A DNA stretch of 64,000 nucleotides from an uncultured Eggerthella sp. (GCA_958431815.1 CAUASB010000004.1:1-64000); one strand, 5' to 3'. Numbered from the stretch's first letter, positions 50,950 through 59,410 are shown. Numbers and translations: made by a program. The notes: generated by a model not told the origin, from the sequence alone.

Positions 50950-51293
50950 GGGTCCCCCTTTGCGGCCCGCCCCATGCAGGCCTTGCGAAAAACAAACATC
51001 CCATTACGGGATGTTGCGATAGCTATTGTACCGCATTGCGCAACGCGGCCTTTTCGACGGGGATTAGGCGCCGCGAATCCTGTGACGCCAACAGTTAAAC
51101 AGGTGGAAACCCGCAACAAGCAGCTTTCAGACCGGAATCGCGCCGCGCTCTGCGGTCTTGGTGAAGGCGAAACGGTGTTGCATGATTCACGACAGAATGG
51201 GCGCCTAGCAGCTAAGCAAGTACGCTGGCTTCTTCCCGCCAAGCCAGCCACCAAGCACAGCAAATGGCAGCCCGGCAAACGCTAAGCACGCAT
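50950..51293. other. Intergenic region with probable rsgA terminator
   Basis: No gene supported. The perfect hairpin AACATCCC-loop-GGGATGTT (50995-51015) is followed by TGTTTTTC on the minus strand, suiting termination of the trkH-rsgA transcript before the glycosyltransferase gene. Confidence 0.6.
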
Positions 51294-52277
51294 TCAGCGC
51301 CTGCGGCGGGGGTGCCCGCGGCGGCTGCGGATGCGCTCGGCCTCTTCGCGGCGCGTTTTCACCTGCGCACTTTCTTCGCGAAGACGCACGTACGACTCCA
51401 AACGCGAAGGGGCCAGCTCACCTGCTTCAACGGCGGCGCGCACGGCGCATCCCGGCTCGCTTGTGTGCGTGCAGTCGCGGAAGCGGCAGGATGCCGCCAG
51501 TTCTTCGATGTCGGAAAACGCAGCGCCGATGCCTTCGTCGGCGTCCCACAGCCCCAAGCCACGCACGCCGGGCATATCGATGATGCGGCCACCATGGGGC
51601 AGATCGATGATTTCACGTGAAACAGTGGTGTGGCGGCCTTTGCCGTCACCGCGCACCTCGGTGGTTTTCTGCACTTCACTTCCCACCAGCATGTTCACCA
51701 AGCTTGATTTGCCCACGCCCGAACGACCGATAAGCACCGCGGTTTTGTCCCCTTTGGCGATAATGCCGGCAAGGCGCTGCACCGATGCTTCGTCGCGGTC
51801 TGAAATGGCAAGAAGCTCATCGTTGCCCACGAACCCATCGATGCGCTCACGCACCGCTTCCACCTCTTCAGGCGAAGCCATCAGGTCGGCCTTGGTGAGT
51901 ACTACCATCACCTCGGCACCCGTTTCGTGCGCCAAAACCAGCTCGCGCTCCAAACGACGCGTGTTGATATCCTCAATGGGCTGCGCCACGATAACCAGGT
52001 CGAAGTTCGCGGCCAGCGTTTGCGGCAACGCACGCTCGGTAGGGTCTTTGCGCACGAAGGAAGTGCGGCGCGGCAAAGTTTCCTCGATGATGCCCTTATC
52101 GTGCCCGTCGGGCAGGGAAATGCGCACGTTATCGCCCACAACAGCGCGCTGGTCGCTGCCCTTCACCAGGGACGTTGCGTGTTCGCAGCGCAACTCGCGG
52201 CCATCGGCCAATCGGACCAAAGGAAACCCGCGGTCGAGCTTCACCACAACCCCGGTTTCAGTTACAGGCGCATCCAT
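51294..52277 (-). CDS. rsgA: Ribosome small-subunit-dependent GTPase A
   Basis: A 327-residue circularly permuted GTPase that acts in late 30S maturation. Order: OB-fold (residues 1-70), G4 motif LTKADL near residue 127, G1 loop GRSGVGKSSLVN near residue 183, G2 region GRHTTVSREI, G3 DMPGVRG and the zinc-binding C-terminus CRFRDCTHTSEPGC near residue 265. The last 15 residues are very basic (RSRRGHPRRRR). The ATG at 52277 overlaps the upstream gene's stop (TAATG), so translation is coupled. It is the last gene of the trkH operon, an uncommon setting. Confidence 0.95.
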   Translation of the reverse strand: MDAPVTETGVVVKLDRGFPLVRLADGRELRCEHATSLVKGSDQRAVVGDNVRISLPDGHDKGIIEETLPRRTSFVRKDPTERALPQTLAANFDLVIVAQPIEDINTRRLERELVLAHETGAEVMVVLTKADLMASPEEVEAVRERIDGFVGNDELLAISDRDEASVQRLAGIIAKGDKTAVLIGRSGVGKSSLVNMLVGSEVQKTTEVRGDGKGRHTTVSREIIDLPHGGRIIDMPGVRGLGLWDADEGIGAAFSDIEELAASCRFRDCTHTSEPGCAVRAAVEAGELAPSRLESYVRLREESAQVKTRREEAERIRSRRGHPRRRR

Positions 52278-52882
52278 TACAGCGTCCCTTCTCGCTTGGA
52301 GTGATACAGGGCAAGCAAAGCCAGTCCCGCCAGCACGGAAACGATGCCCAGGCCGAACGTCTTAGGATCGATTGCGGGCTTGTTGTCGGTGCCGGAGGCG
52401 AGCGCTGACACCTCTTCAACATGAATATCGGACATGCCCTGATGTTCCTGGCATTCCAGATGGAACGTTCCGCGCACCTGCAACGTGGTGCCCGTAACGC
52501 CGTAGCGCCCGTACGTGTCGATGTTCTTCGACTGGTCCATGGACATGAACACGGAAACAACGCTGGGGTTGCTGCTGTCGCTGTCCTGCAGGGTTATCCA
52601 GCAGTTATCGGGCTGCAGCTCGTCGTTGATGCGGTCACCCACCACTTCGCCCTGCACGAATACCGTTTGGCCTTCGTAGTACGAGTCGGCCTGCGCCAAA
52701 TCGGCGATGGACGTCTGATACAGAAACGAGCTGTCAGAGAGCTGGTTAACGTACACGTGGTTGCTGGGCTTAGGGGTGCTGTTTTGATCATCGGCAAACG
52801 CCGCACCCGGAAGAACGAACAGCACAACAGCCAGCAGGAACGCAAACAACGCGGCACTACAAGATTTCGCTAGTTTGGTCAC
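52277..52882 (-). CDS. Hypothetical exported OB-fold-like membrane protein
   Basis: A 201-residue protein: signal peptide (residues 1-30, ending AAFA), an outer domain of about 125 residues and a C-terminal membrane helix (FGLGIVSVLAGLALLALY) with a short basic tail. The outer domain reads GQTVFVQGEVVGDRIN...CWITLQDSD and TTLQVRGTFHLEC, the strand pattern of an OB fold as in tRNA_anti-like domains. The GTG start at 52882 overlaps the trkH stop (GTGA) and its own stop overlaps rsgA. Function is unknown. Translational coupling to trkH suggests a role connected with potassium uptake, but that is only inferred. Confidence 0.75.
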   Translation of the reverse strand: MTKLAKSCSAALFAFLLAVVLFVLPGAAFADDQNSTPKPSNHVYVNQLSDSSFLYQTSIADLAQADSYYEGQTVFVQGEVVGDRINDELQPDNCWITLQDSDSSNPSVVSVFMSMDQSKNIDTYGRYGVTGTTLQVRGTFHLECQEHQGMSDIHVEEVSALASGTDNKPAIDPKTFGLGIVSVLAGLALLALYHSKREGTL

Positions 52883-54396
52883 GAGCGCACCGCCTTCTTA
52901 CGCGGCATGCAGGAAACAACCACTTTCACAATGAGAGCCAACAGCGTGATGAATTCCAAACGTCCTGCCCACATTTCCAAGATGTACACCAGTTCCAGGC
53001 CGGTGGGCATGCCGCGGGAAACAATGCCCGAGCTCAAGCCGCCGTTCGATGCCATGGCCACCGATTCGAAGATGGCAGAAATGGCGTCGTAGCCATGGGC
53101 GATACCGGCAAGCGCGCCAATCAGGTACGTGATGACGAACAGCGCAGAAACCGTCATGGCTGCCTTCGCTTCATCAGTGGTAAGCACCTTGCGGCCCAAA
53201 TGGTAGTAACGCACCGAAACGCGCGCCGTGCTGGGCGAAAGCGTTTCTTTGATAGTGGAAACCATCGACTTCGCAATAAGGCCGATGCGGGAAAGTTTGA
53301 TACCACCAGCAGTGCTTCCGCTCGAGCCGCCGATGGCCATGCACATGGCAAGGATCAAAAACGCGCCCGACGAAAATACCGTGGAGAGCTGATTGTTCGT
53401 TACATTCTGGAAGCCCGTGGTGGTTGCCGCAGACACCACCATGAATACGCCGCGGCGAAGCAGCGCAATCAAATCGGAGAAACCGCCCGATGCGCACAGC
53501 GATGCCATGATCGTCACCGTGGCAACAACCAGCCAAATGGCGCCGGTGCGGATTTCCAGGTCGCGGAAGAACGAATCGGTTTCGCCGCGCTGCATCTTTA
53601 CGTACAGCGAAAAGTTGATGGCGCCCAGTACCATGAGCACCATGCAGACCAGTTCCATAGCGAAGGAATGGTAGTAGCCGATAGATTGGCTGGTGGGCGC
53701 AAAACCGCCGGTAATGAAGCCGGAAATGGAAATCCACAGCGAATGGAACAAGGCACGCACCGGCTCCATGCCGGAAAGCATGCACATCACGAACAAGATA
53801 ACGGCCGCGCCGGCAATGGCGATAAGCGAAATGCTGCTGATAAGACGCACCGTGTTCACGATGTTAGGCAGTACGTGTTCGCTTCGGCCCTCCGAAGAGT
53901 ACAAGCCCGAAGTTGACTTGCCGAAAAGCCCCAGGGAAAGCGCGATAACAATAAGTCCCAAACCACCGATAAGATGCATAACAAAACGCCACATGTTGTC
54001 GGCAACGGAAAGGTGTTCCAAGTCGATGACAAGCGTAACGCCAGTGGTGGTAAGGCCCGAAACCGCTTCCATCAACGAATCAAGATACGAGCCGTAATGC
54101 CCGGAAAGCGCCAAGGGCACCGAAGCCACGAATGCCAGAACGATCCATGAAAGCCCGGTTACCGCGAGCGCCTGTTGATGGGTGAGCTTGCCCGGTTGCA
54201 CACACAGCAAGCGCAGCGCAGAGCCGATAATGAGCGAAACGCCCACCGCCAGCAGATAGCGCGAAGCCGGCTCCCATTCCTGCATCACAACGGCCACCAC
54301 CAGCGGCACCGCCAACGCAATCGTGAAAAACGAGATAAGAACGCCAAGATAGTGCGCAACAACGCGCACATCGAACAAGGTGAATCGCTGCCACAT
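52879..54396 (-). CDS. trkH: TrkH family potassium uptake protein
   Basis: A 505-residue membrane channel subunit for potassium uptake, normally gated by a cytosolic TrkA. Four pore-loop repeats are visible: EAVSGLTTTGVTL, SISGFITGGFAP, SAATTTGFQNV and ESVAMASNGGLSSG, each with the filter glycine. SMAIGGSSGSTAGGIKLSR-like sequence (AIGGSSGSTAGGIKLSRIG) marks the gating loop region. I chose the ATG at 54396 with AAGGTGGGG upstream rather than a longer frame. It starts an operon with a hypothetical protein and rsgA, overlapping by four bases. No trkA gene is in the window. Confidence 0.92.
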   Translation of the reverse strand: MWQRFTLFDVRVVAHYLGVLISFFTIALAVPLVVAVVMQEWEPASRYLLAVGVSLIIGSALRLLCVQPGKLTHQQALAVTGLSWIVLAFVASVPLALSGHYGSYLDSLMEAVSGLTTTGVTLVIDLEHLSVADNMWRFVMHLIGGLGLIVIALSLGLFGKSTSGLYSSEGRSEHVLPNIVNTVRLISSISLIAIAGAAVILFVMCMLSGMEPVRALFHSLWISISGFITGGFAPTSQSIGYYHSFAMELVCMVLMVLGAINFSLYVKMQRGETDSFFRDLEIRTGAIWLVVATVTIMASLCASGGFSDLIALLRRGVFMVVSAATTTGFQNVTNNQLSTVFSSGAFLILAMCMAIGGSSGSTAGGIKLSRIGLIAKSMVSTIKETLSPSTARVSVRYYHLGRKVLTTDEAKAAMTVSALFVITYLIGALAGIAHGYDAISAIFESVAMASNGGLSSGIVSRGMPTGLELVYILEMWAGRLEFITLLALIVKVVVSCMPRKKAVRS

Positions 54397-54498
54397 GCTA
54401 CTGCCCCACCTTGTCAAGCAAGCACCGCATCGCACCTTGCGCTACGGCACATTCCGCATATCGGCGAAGCGCCCTATTGCCATTACCGCGCTGCATGG

Positions 54499-54645
54499 CT
54501 ACCCGAGCGAACCTAACGCGAAGAAAAATCGGATAACGACGGTAATGGCATATAAGAACAGCAGGAAAGCAACGATGCTCATCAGCACCGCCGAAAAGCC
54601 CAAAAGGGGCACTCGGATACGCTCTTTCAACTCTTCTTTATCCAT
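54499..54645 (-). CDS. Small single-helix membrane protein (48 residues), probably leaderless
   Basis: MDKEELKERIRVPLLG at the N-terminus, then one hydrophobic helix (about residues 17-42). The ATG at 54645 has no ribosome site, but TAGAAT lies 7 bases upstream, placing the transcription start at the start codon. The same spacing is seen at 39915. It precedes trkH by about 100 bases on the same strand. Function unknown; small partners of ion transporters look similar. Confidence 0.5.
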   Translation of the reverse strand: MDKEELKERIRVPLLGFSAVLMSIVAFLLFLYAITVVIRFFFALGSLG

Positions 54646-54775
54646 GGGGGCTATTCTAGTACATTCTTGCCCTATCGCTCTATGCGGGGAATGCAAGGTG
54701 CTTTCGCGCGGTAAGCGAAGGGTCCCTTCGGCACTTAGGACGCAGAGCGCGAAAAGGCAACATGCACCCTGGCAC

Positions 54776-55339
54776 TCAGCGCCTGCGTTGCCTCACCTGT
54801 TGGTCTTTGCCCGGCAGGAAGCCACAGCAAGCAAGCGCCACTGCCGAAACGCAGGCGGCGGCAACCAGAGTAAGTGCGGGAAGCATCACAGCAAATGGAT
54901 CGGACGTCGCCGTAAGCATCTGGGCTCGATCGGCTTGAAGCTTTGACTGTGCCACAACCCATTCGTCTGGCTGCGCATCTTTCGAATGCAACCCCGCAGC
55001 CAACCTGCCCGCATCCCCGCTGTCAGAGGGTGCATACACGGCAACCAACGTGAGGTTGCTTTCCACAGGCTCGTCGAAATTCCAGAAGCAGCCGGTTTCC
55101 GTATCCCGCCAGCCAAGGAAATCGGATGTGCCAGCAGGTTGGGGCTTTTTCAGGGTGGTACCCGTTGACACTTTCTGGGTCGTTTGCACTTCGCCGTCAA
55201 TATAAACAACAGTGGCACTAACCTCATAGCGCACCTGGGTAACCTTGCTTTCTGCGTGGGCATAAACGCCGGGAGCAAAAGCCAGCAGCATAACGAAGAT
55301 GCCAGCCAGCACTATCTTTGCCGGTGCTATTTTCCCCAT
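54776..55339 (-). CDS. Exported protein with one InlB/Flg_new-type repeat and C-terminal anchor
   Basis: A 187-residue surface protein. Signal peptide (residues 1-30, ending VYAHA), then a beta-grasp repeat of the Listeria/Bacteroides type at about residues 45-105: VSTGTTLKKPQPAGTSDFLG, WRDTETGCFWNF and SNLTLVAVYAP. A linker leads to a membrane helix near residues 150-175 and a basic end (RQRRR), so it is membrane-anchored without a sortase motif. I chose the ATG at 55339, eight bases after AGGGGGG. It is the last of three surface genes (56860 to 54776). Confidence 0.75.
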   Translation of the reverse strand: MGKIAPAKIVLAGIFVMLLAFAPGVYAHAESKVTQVRYEVSATVVYIDGEVQTTQKVSTGTTLKKPQPAGTSDFLGWRDTETGCFWNFDEPVESNLTLVAVYAPSDSGDAGRLAAGLHSKDAQPDEWVVAQSKLQADRAQMLTATSDPFAVMLPALTLVAAACVSAVALACCGFLPGKDQQVRQRRR

Positions 55340-55373
55340 AAGTTGCACCCCCCTGCTACCGAGCTCATAAATA

Positions 55374-55408
55374 GATGAGGGAGACAGACCAAGCCTGTCT
55401 CCCTCATC
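55374..55408 (-). terminator. Hairpin terminator after the 184-residue secreted protein gene
   Basis: GATGAGGGAGACAG-n7-CTGTCTCCCTCATC, 14-bp perfect stem, followed by TATTTATG on the minus strand. It separates the gene from the Flg_new-type gene downstream. Confidence 0.7.
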
Positions 55409-55422
55409 GCAACGAACAGTTT

Positions 55423-55977
55423 CTACTTGATATCTGCCGTGAACGTAACCGTACCGACGTAGTTGCCGGCAACTTCCGCCGTACCCGTCGAGGTCGCGAG
55501 GGTGAAGAACAGAGATTGATCGCCCTCGTTGATACCCGCAGGAACACTTAGCACCTCGCCGCCAGGAGTCACTTCAATGGCAGGAACGCCAGGCTTCTCG
55601 ACCTTGTAGTTCAAAACGGTTGCACCGCTTTTCACAGTAAAAACGCCGTTGTCGCCGCTTCCTAAGGCCGTAATCTGGAGCTTCTTGCCATCTCCGATAA
55701 CGTTCTTTGTCACCTTGGCCTTTTGCGTGTCCCCGTATTCGGAGGACGCCTCTACAACAGACGTGCTGTCTACGCCCTTGTCCTTGTCGAAGTCGATCAT
55801 CGTGGGAATCGACCATTCGTAGCCCTCCGTTACTGCATATTTCACCTGCGTAGTGCCCGTTGTGGGCGCGCCTTCGTCTGCAGGGCCCTCGATTGCAAAG
55901 GCCATTGCGGGCAGCATCGCCGTTGCAAGCGCTGCCGCAGAAATCGATGCTGCAATAGTTTTCTTCGTTCTTTCCAT
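55423..55977 (-). CDS. Small secreted surface protein, unknown family
   Basis: A 184-residue exported protein: signal peptide (residues 1-28, ending AMAFA), then a domain with VKYAVTEGYEWSIPTMIDFD near residue 45 and a C-terminal NYVGTVTFTADIK. The YxWxIPxxIDF start and GTVTFTA end recall small beta-sandwich surface proteins of Gram-positives that have a similar layout; I know no function for them. The ATG at 55977 is preceded by a weak AACAGGAT; a longer frame exists but would place charged sequence before the signal peptide. The end is a 14-bp hairpin. It is the middle gene of the surface cluster. Confidence 0.7.
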   Translation of the reverse strand: MERTKKTIAASISAAALATAMLPAMAFAIEGPADEGAPTTGTTQVKYAVTEGYEWSIPTMIDFDKDKGVDSTSVVEASSEYGDTQKAKVTKNVIGDGKKLQITALGSGDNGVFTVKSGATVLNYKVEKPGVPAIEVTPGGEVLSVPAGINEGDQSLFFTLATSTGTAEVAGNYVGTVTFTADIK

Positions 55978-56086
55978 ATCCTGTTCGGCAGTGGGGACCA
56001 GCCGCACGTTGCAGCCTCCGGACCTGCCTTCCCCTTTCCTGACTCTAGCGAACTCCCCCCATATCCCCTGTATAGGCAACGCCGAA

Positions 56087-56860
56087 CTACTGCACGTTCA
56101 GCGTGATCCTTACCACTCCTTGGTTGGTTTTCGTTTCCTGGTCGGATTTGTAGGGCTGGCACACCACATATGCTGCATAGGTGCCTGGTTCCAAACCGCG
56201 GGAAAGCTCCATATGCTGAAGGTATTTACCCGGCGCCACCAGGCCCGACTGATATAGAAGCTCGTCGGTTTCGTCCAAGTACAGGCCAAACGTCATGTAG
56301 TAGCATTCGGGCGTGCAGCTGACGGTTATGGTTTCCTGTTTGCCTTCCGACGTGGAAACCTCGATGGCCTTTTCGCCTTCGAAACCCGCAATAGCCTGCA
56401 CGGTGTAGGCGCCTGCTTCGTTTTTGCCTATCTCAAAGAACCCGGCATCGTAGTTTTCAACGGAAGTAACCGTGCCCGTCTTGTGGGCAAGCGAAAGGTA
56501 ATGATCGAGTTCAACAGCTTCACCACTGTCAACCACCAATGTTTCAGGCTGACCGCCTGCAACGCTGAAGGAATCTTCGTACCAGATGTTTTCAGCAGGG
56601 TTGTGGAACTCGAACCCGCGATCGACCGATTTCGTGTTGGCAGGAATGTCGAAGCTGCTCCACCCTGGCAGGGCGATGCTCTTACTTCGGTCAACGGGAA
56701 CCTCTGGCTGGACATATTCGGACTGACTTTGTTCGAAGGAGGGCTTTTCCACCTGCTTTGCCGGGCTTTGCCACAGCAGAAAGGCAGCCACGGCGGCAAT
56801 CGCCATCAAAACGCACACCACGACTACGATGCCTTTGGAATTGTTTCGCTTCTTGCCCAT
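56087..56860 (-). CDS. Membrane-anchored extracytoplasmic protein, unknown family
   Basis: A 257-residue protein with a basic N-terminus, one membrane helix (residues 10-30, GIVVVVCVLMAIAAVAAFLL) and an outer domain. The outer part shows two beta-sandwich-like halves: AENIWYEDSFSVAGG near residue 90 and CTPECYYMTFGLYLDETDEL near residue 180, ending VVRITLNVQ. The ATG at 56860 follows AAGGGGAG. It is the first of three surface genes on this strand, about 110 bases from the next. Layout resembles the membrane proteins of the 34-37 kb operon but without their WFxxN motif. Function unknown. Confidence 0.7.
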   Translation of the reverse strand: MGKKRNNSKGIVVVVCVLMAIAAVAAFLLWQSPAKQVEKPSFEQSQSEYVQPEVPVDRSKSIALPGWSSFDIPANTKSVDRGFEFHNPAENIWYEDSFSVAGGQPETLVVDSGEAVELDHYLSLAHKTGTVTSVENYDAGFFEIGKNEAGAYTVQAIAGFEGEKAIEVSTSEGKQETITVSCTPECYYMTFGLYLDETDELLYQSGLVAPGKYLQHMELSRGLEPGTYAAYVVCQPYKSDQETKTNQGVVRITLNVQ

Positions 56861-57154
56861 TGCGCTCCCCTTCGTTTTGCCTGGTAGGCCGTTTGTCGAA
56901 GCGCATAGTGGCAAAGAAAACGCACGTCAGTCAACGAAATTTGCCCGAAATAGCCAAATCCAGCCGCTTTCCCGCGCCGAGTGAGCGATAGGGGGCACGA
57001 CGCACGCAATGCGCAAGCATTCACTCGAGGGCACTTTGCGGTAATGAGCAGGCATTATGCCAATATTCACAGCCTTTTTTCAAGCTGTTTTTGGCAGAAT
57101 AGGGGCAAGCAGTGTCCGCCGAGTTCTGCGGGTGACGCCTGGAAAGGAGTTGCC

Positions 57155-57271
57155 ATGGACTTAGTTCTTTTCATCGCAGCATGCTGCACCATAATGGGCT
57201 TCGCGCTCAACATAGGGGGCCGAGTACGACGCAGGATAAAACGGAAAAAGAAGATGATGCGCAAGAAGTAG
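57155..57271 (+). CDS. Small one-helix basic peptide, putative type I toxin, copy 2
   Basis: A 38-residue paralogue of the peptide at 5596: hydrophobic segment LVLFIAACCTIMGFALNI (residues 3-20) then a basic tail, RRRIKRKKKMMRKK. The site GGAAAGGAGT is eight bases before the ATG. About 85 bases upstream and 110 downstream are also conserved with copy 1, including the leader block AGCAGTG.TCGCC..TTCTGCGGGTGA represented by TTCTGCGGGTGACGC, and the antisense promoter. Conserved protein with conserved non-coding flanks in two distant places argues for a functional cassette. The tail is nine residues shorter than in copy 1. Confidence 0.65.
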   Translation: MDLVLFIAACCTIMGFALNIGGRVRRRIKRKKKMMRKK

Positions 57272-57365
57272 AAAAGCCAGGCGGCAACCTGGCTCTTTGA
57301 AAAAAGACATCACCCGTAGCTAATCGGACTTAGAAGATGGTTAGTATCAGCGGGCGCTGCTTGTA
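57270..57365 (-). ncRNA. Putative antisense RNA (antitoxin), copy 2
   Basis: Extended -10 TGATATAAT on the minus strand (TATAAT at 57372-57377) precedes AAGCAGCGCCCGC and CGATTAGCTACGGGTGATG, both shared with copy 1. The hairpin GCCAGG-loop-CCTGGC (57276-57293) with TTTTC ends it. Predicted length is about 95 nt, complementary to the toxin mRNA's 3' region. Confidence 0.55.
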
Positions 57366-57403
57366 CGAACAATTATATCAGGAAACAAGATGCCTTACGT
57401 GGG

Positions 57404-57859
57404 CTATTTCCCAGCAGTATGCGGCACCAACGGGCATGCAAGAGGGCCATTGCGGAAATAGCGAACGAAGAAGCAGCAGCCGGAAAGAGCCAACGCTACT
57501 CCCAGCCCCGTGTAGAAAAACGCAATGAACCATACAGGTGCCACACCCGATGCGCGTAGGCCAATGCCCATGGTCATCATGAACGCCATGATAAGGTAGC
57601 CCTTTGCGTCGAAGAACTTCCAAAATGCCGCGCGAGGCTTTTCCATAGCCTCAATGCGGTCGGCGTGCTTGCCCACCAGCTTCGAGAACATGCCGGCATG
57701 GAACACTGCGAAAATGAGCACGGCGCCCACGGCAAGTGCCAACAGCATAGAACCATCTGCCTGGGAAAACGCCGAAACACCCAAGATAGCGATGTTGAGT
57801 CCCGCCGCAAACCACACGAATCCGGCAATAAGCAACAGCTTTTCCTTGGCTACGCGCAC
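57404..57859 (-). CDS. Hypothetical four-helix membrane protein
   Basis: A 151-residue membrane protein with four hydrophobic segments (residues 8-28, 38-56, 88-105 and 110-132). The loop between helices 2 and 3 is charged and contains GKHADRIEAMEKPRAAFWKF, FDAKGYLIM. I recognise no domain. The start is GTG at 57859 with GGGAGA upstream. Its 3' end lies 25 bases from the antisense promoter of toxin cassette 2. An inverted repeat GTTATC-TGGAA-GATAAC sits upstream near 57903-57919 and may be an operator. Confidence 0.65.
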   Translation of the reverse strand: MRVAKEKLLLIAGFVWFAAGLNIAILGVSAFSQADGSMLLALAVGAVLIFAVFHAGMFSKLVGKHADRIEAMEKPRAAFWKFFDAKGYLIMAFMMTMGIGLRASGVAPVWFIAFFYTGLGVALALSGCCFFVRYFRNGPLACPLVPHTAGK

Positions 57860-58146
57860 GCTAACCGTCTCCCGTCTGGCATAAGCCCCTTCGTTGAATA
57901 CGTTATCTGGAAGATAACACTTTAATCAGACCAGGACGTGTTCGTTCATCGCATCGTCACCCGTTTGATTCGGCTAACTTTCTGGCGCCCCTTCACACAC
58001 CCAATACTTCGCCCCGCCCTAGAACCCCGTCTGCCTGCTGAAGCTGTCCGCTTATGCCAGCGCACCCAACGCGCACCAAATCGCAAGCGAAGCCCTTCAG
58101 CAATCGTGCCAAAATCAACGAAACACGTTACGCAAAGGGGCCGCGA

Positions 58147-59163
58147 GTGAACGATAAAGCACAGGGGAAGCACAGCGCATTGCTGCGTTTGCTGGTCGCA
58201 TTTCTTCTTTCTCTTTCGCTTTTACCGGGGTGCTCGGGCAACCAGCCCGACACCAGCAGTACCGCGGCAGAAAACCCCAGCACGCAATCAGAAGCGGCAC
58301 AAGAGCAACCTGCGGAAAGCCAGCAGCCTAGCGTTGCAAACCAAAGCAGCAGTTCTACAAGTGAAACCGTTTCAGCGCAACCCGTAGATCTTGCCAGCAT
58401 TCCCAAGTACTCGGGCGCGCCTTACGTTGAAGTGCAGGGAAACACACCACAGTTCACCGAAGAGGACAAGGCACGGGGAAGTTTCGAGGATTACAGCCCG
58501 CTCGACAGCTTGAGACGATGCGGAGTGGCGTTTGCGCTCATCGGCGCTGAAACCATGCCCACCGAAAAACGTGGCAGTATCGGCGACGTGAAGCCTTCGG
58601 GGTGGCACACCGTGCGTTACAACGGCGTAGTTGACGGCAACTACCTGTACAATCGCTGTCATTTGATCGGCTATCAACTTGCCGGCGAAAACGCCAACCC
58701 GAAAAACCTTATCACCGGCACTCGCTACCTGAATACGCAGGGCATGCTTCCCTTTGAAGATCGTGTTGCAAGCTACGTCGAGAAAACCGGCAATCACGTG
58801 CTGTACCGCGTAACGCCACTGTTTTCCGGCGACAACCTGGTAGCAAGCGGCGTGCAGATGGAAGCGCTTTCCGTTGAAGACGACGGGGCGGGAATTTCCT
58901 TCAACGTGTACTGCTACAACGTGCAGCCCCAGATAACGATCGATTATGCGACAGGCGAAAGCTCGCTTAGCGAAAAGGCACCCAGCCGGCAGACAAACAG
59001 CACCGAGCAAACTTATGTTTTGAATACCAGCAGCAAGAAATTCCATACACCAGGTTGTTCGGCGATAAGCAGGATGAAGGAATCGAACAAGCAATCGTAT
59101 AGCGGAACCCGCGACAGCCTTATTGCCCAGGGGTACACCCCTTGTGGGCTTTGCAAGCCGTAG
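58147..59163 (+). CDS. DNA/RNA non-specific endonuclease lipoprotein
   Basis: A 338-residue extracytoplasmic nuclease. Residues 1-30 are a lipoprotein signal with lipobox LLPGC; a Ser/Gln/Ala-rich linker follows (residues 31-90). The nuclease domain (about 100-265) has YNRCHLIGYQLAGENANPKN and LITGTRYLNTQGM, the His-Asn core of the Endonuclea_NS_2 family. A C-terminal segment VLNTSSKKFHTPGCSAISRM, with CGLCKP at the end, looks like a small Cys/His metal-binding module often attached to such nucleases. The start is GTG at 58147 with AAGGGG upstream; longer frames begin before any signal peptide. Role in DNA scavenging or competition is inferred. Confidence 0.85.
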   Translation: MNDKAQGKHSALLRLLVAFLLSLSLLPGCSGNQPDTSSTAAENPSTQSEAAQEQPAESQQPSVANQSSSSTSETVSAQPVDLASIPKYSGAPYVEVQGNTPQFTEEDKARGSFEDYSPLDSLRRCGVAFALIGAETMPTEKRGSIGDVKPSGWHTVRYNGVVDGNYLYNRCHLIGYQLAGENANPKNLITGTRYLNTQGMLPFEDRVASYVEKTGNHVLYRVTPLFSGDNLVASGVQMEALSVEDDGAGISFNVYCYNVQPQITIDYATGESSLSEKAPSRQTNSTEQTYVLNTSSKKFHTPGCSAISRMKESNKQSYSGTRDSLIAQGYTPCGLCKP

Positions 59164-59301
59164 AACAGAGGTCTTGGCTGACGGCCTTTTCTGCTCGGTT
59201 CCAGGAACCGATTGGAACGAGCTCCGTCTGCCCGCCGAGTTCAGGCAATGAGACACACTTTTTGATCCATAACCCACAAAACGGGGGAGAAAGGCAACAA
59301 A

Positions 59302-59324
59302 AAAGCCCGGCAAAACCGGGCTTT
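59302..59324 (-). terminator. Terminator of the initiator tRNA
   Basis: AAAGCCCGG-TTTTG-CCGGGCTTT followed by TTTGTTG on the minus strand; 9-bp perfect stem. Confidence 0.85.
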
Positions 59325-59333
59325 GAAGATTCT

Positions 59334-59410
59334 TGGTCGCGGGGGCTGGATTTGAACCAACGACCTCCGGGTTATGAGCCCGGCGAGCTACCAGACTGCT
59401 CCACCCCGCA
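59334..59410 (-). tRNA. Initiator tRNA-fMet (anticodon CAT)
   Basis: Seventy-seven bases with encoded CCA. Three G-C pairs in the anticodon stem (CCGGG-CTCATAA-CCCGG), D arm GAGCAGTCTGGTAGCTC and T arm GGTTCAAATCC mark the initiator. Position 1 is U and position 72 G, a weak pair in place of the C1-A72 mismatch of E. coli, in keeping with initiator identity. Confidence 0.93.

Noticed and set aside
57937..58146. Upstream extension of the nuclease gene
   Set aside because: An in-frame ATG at 58054 exists, but the signal peptide and ribosome site place the start at GTG 58147.
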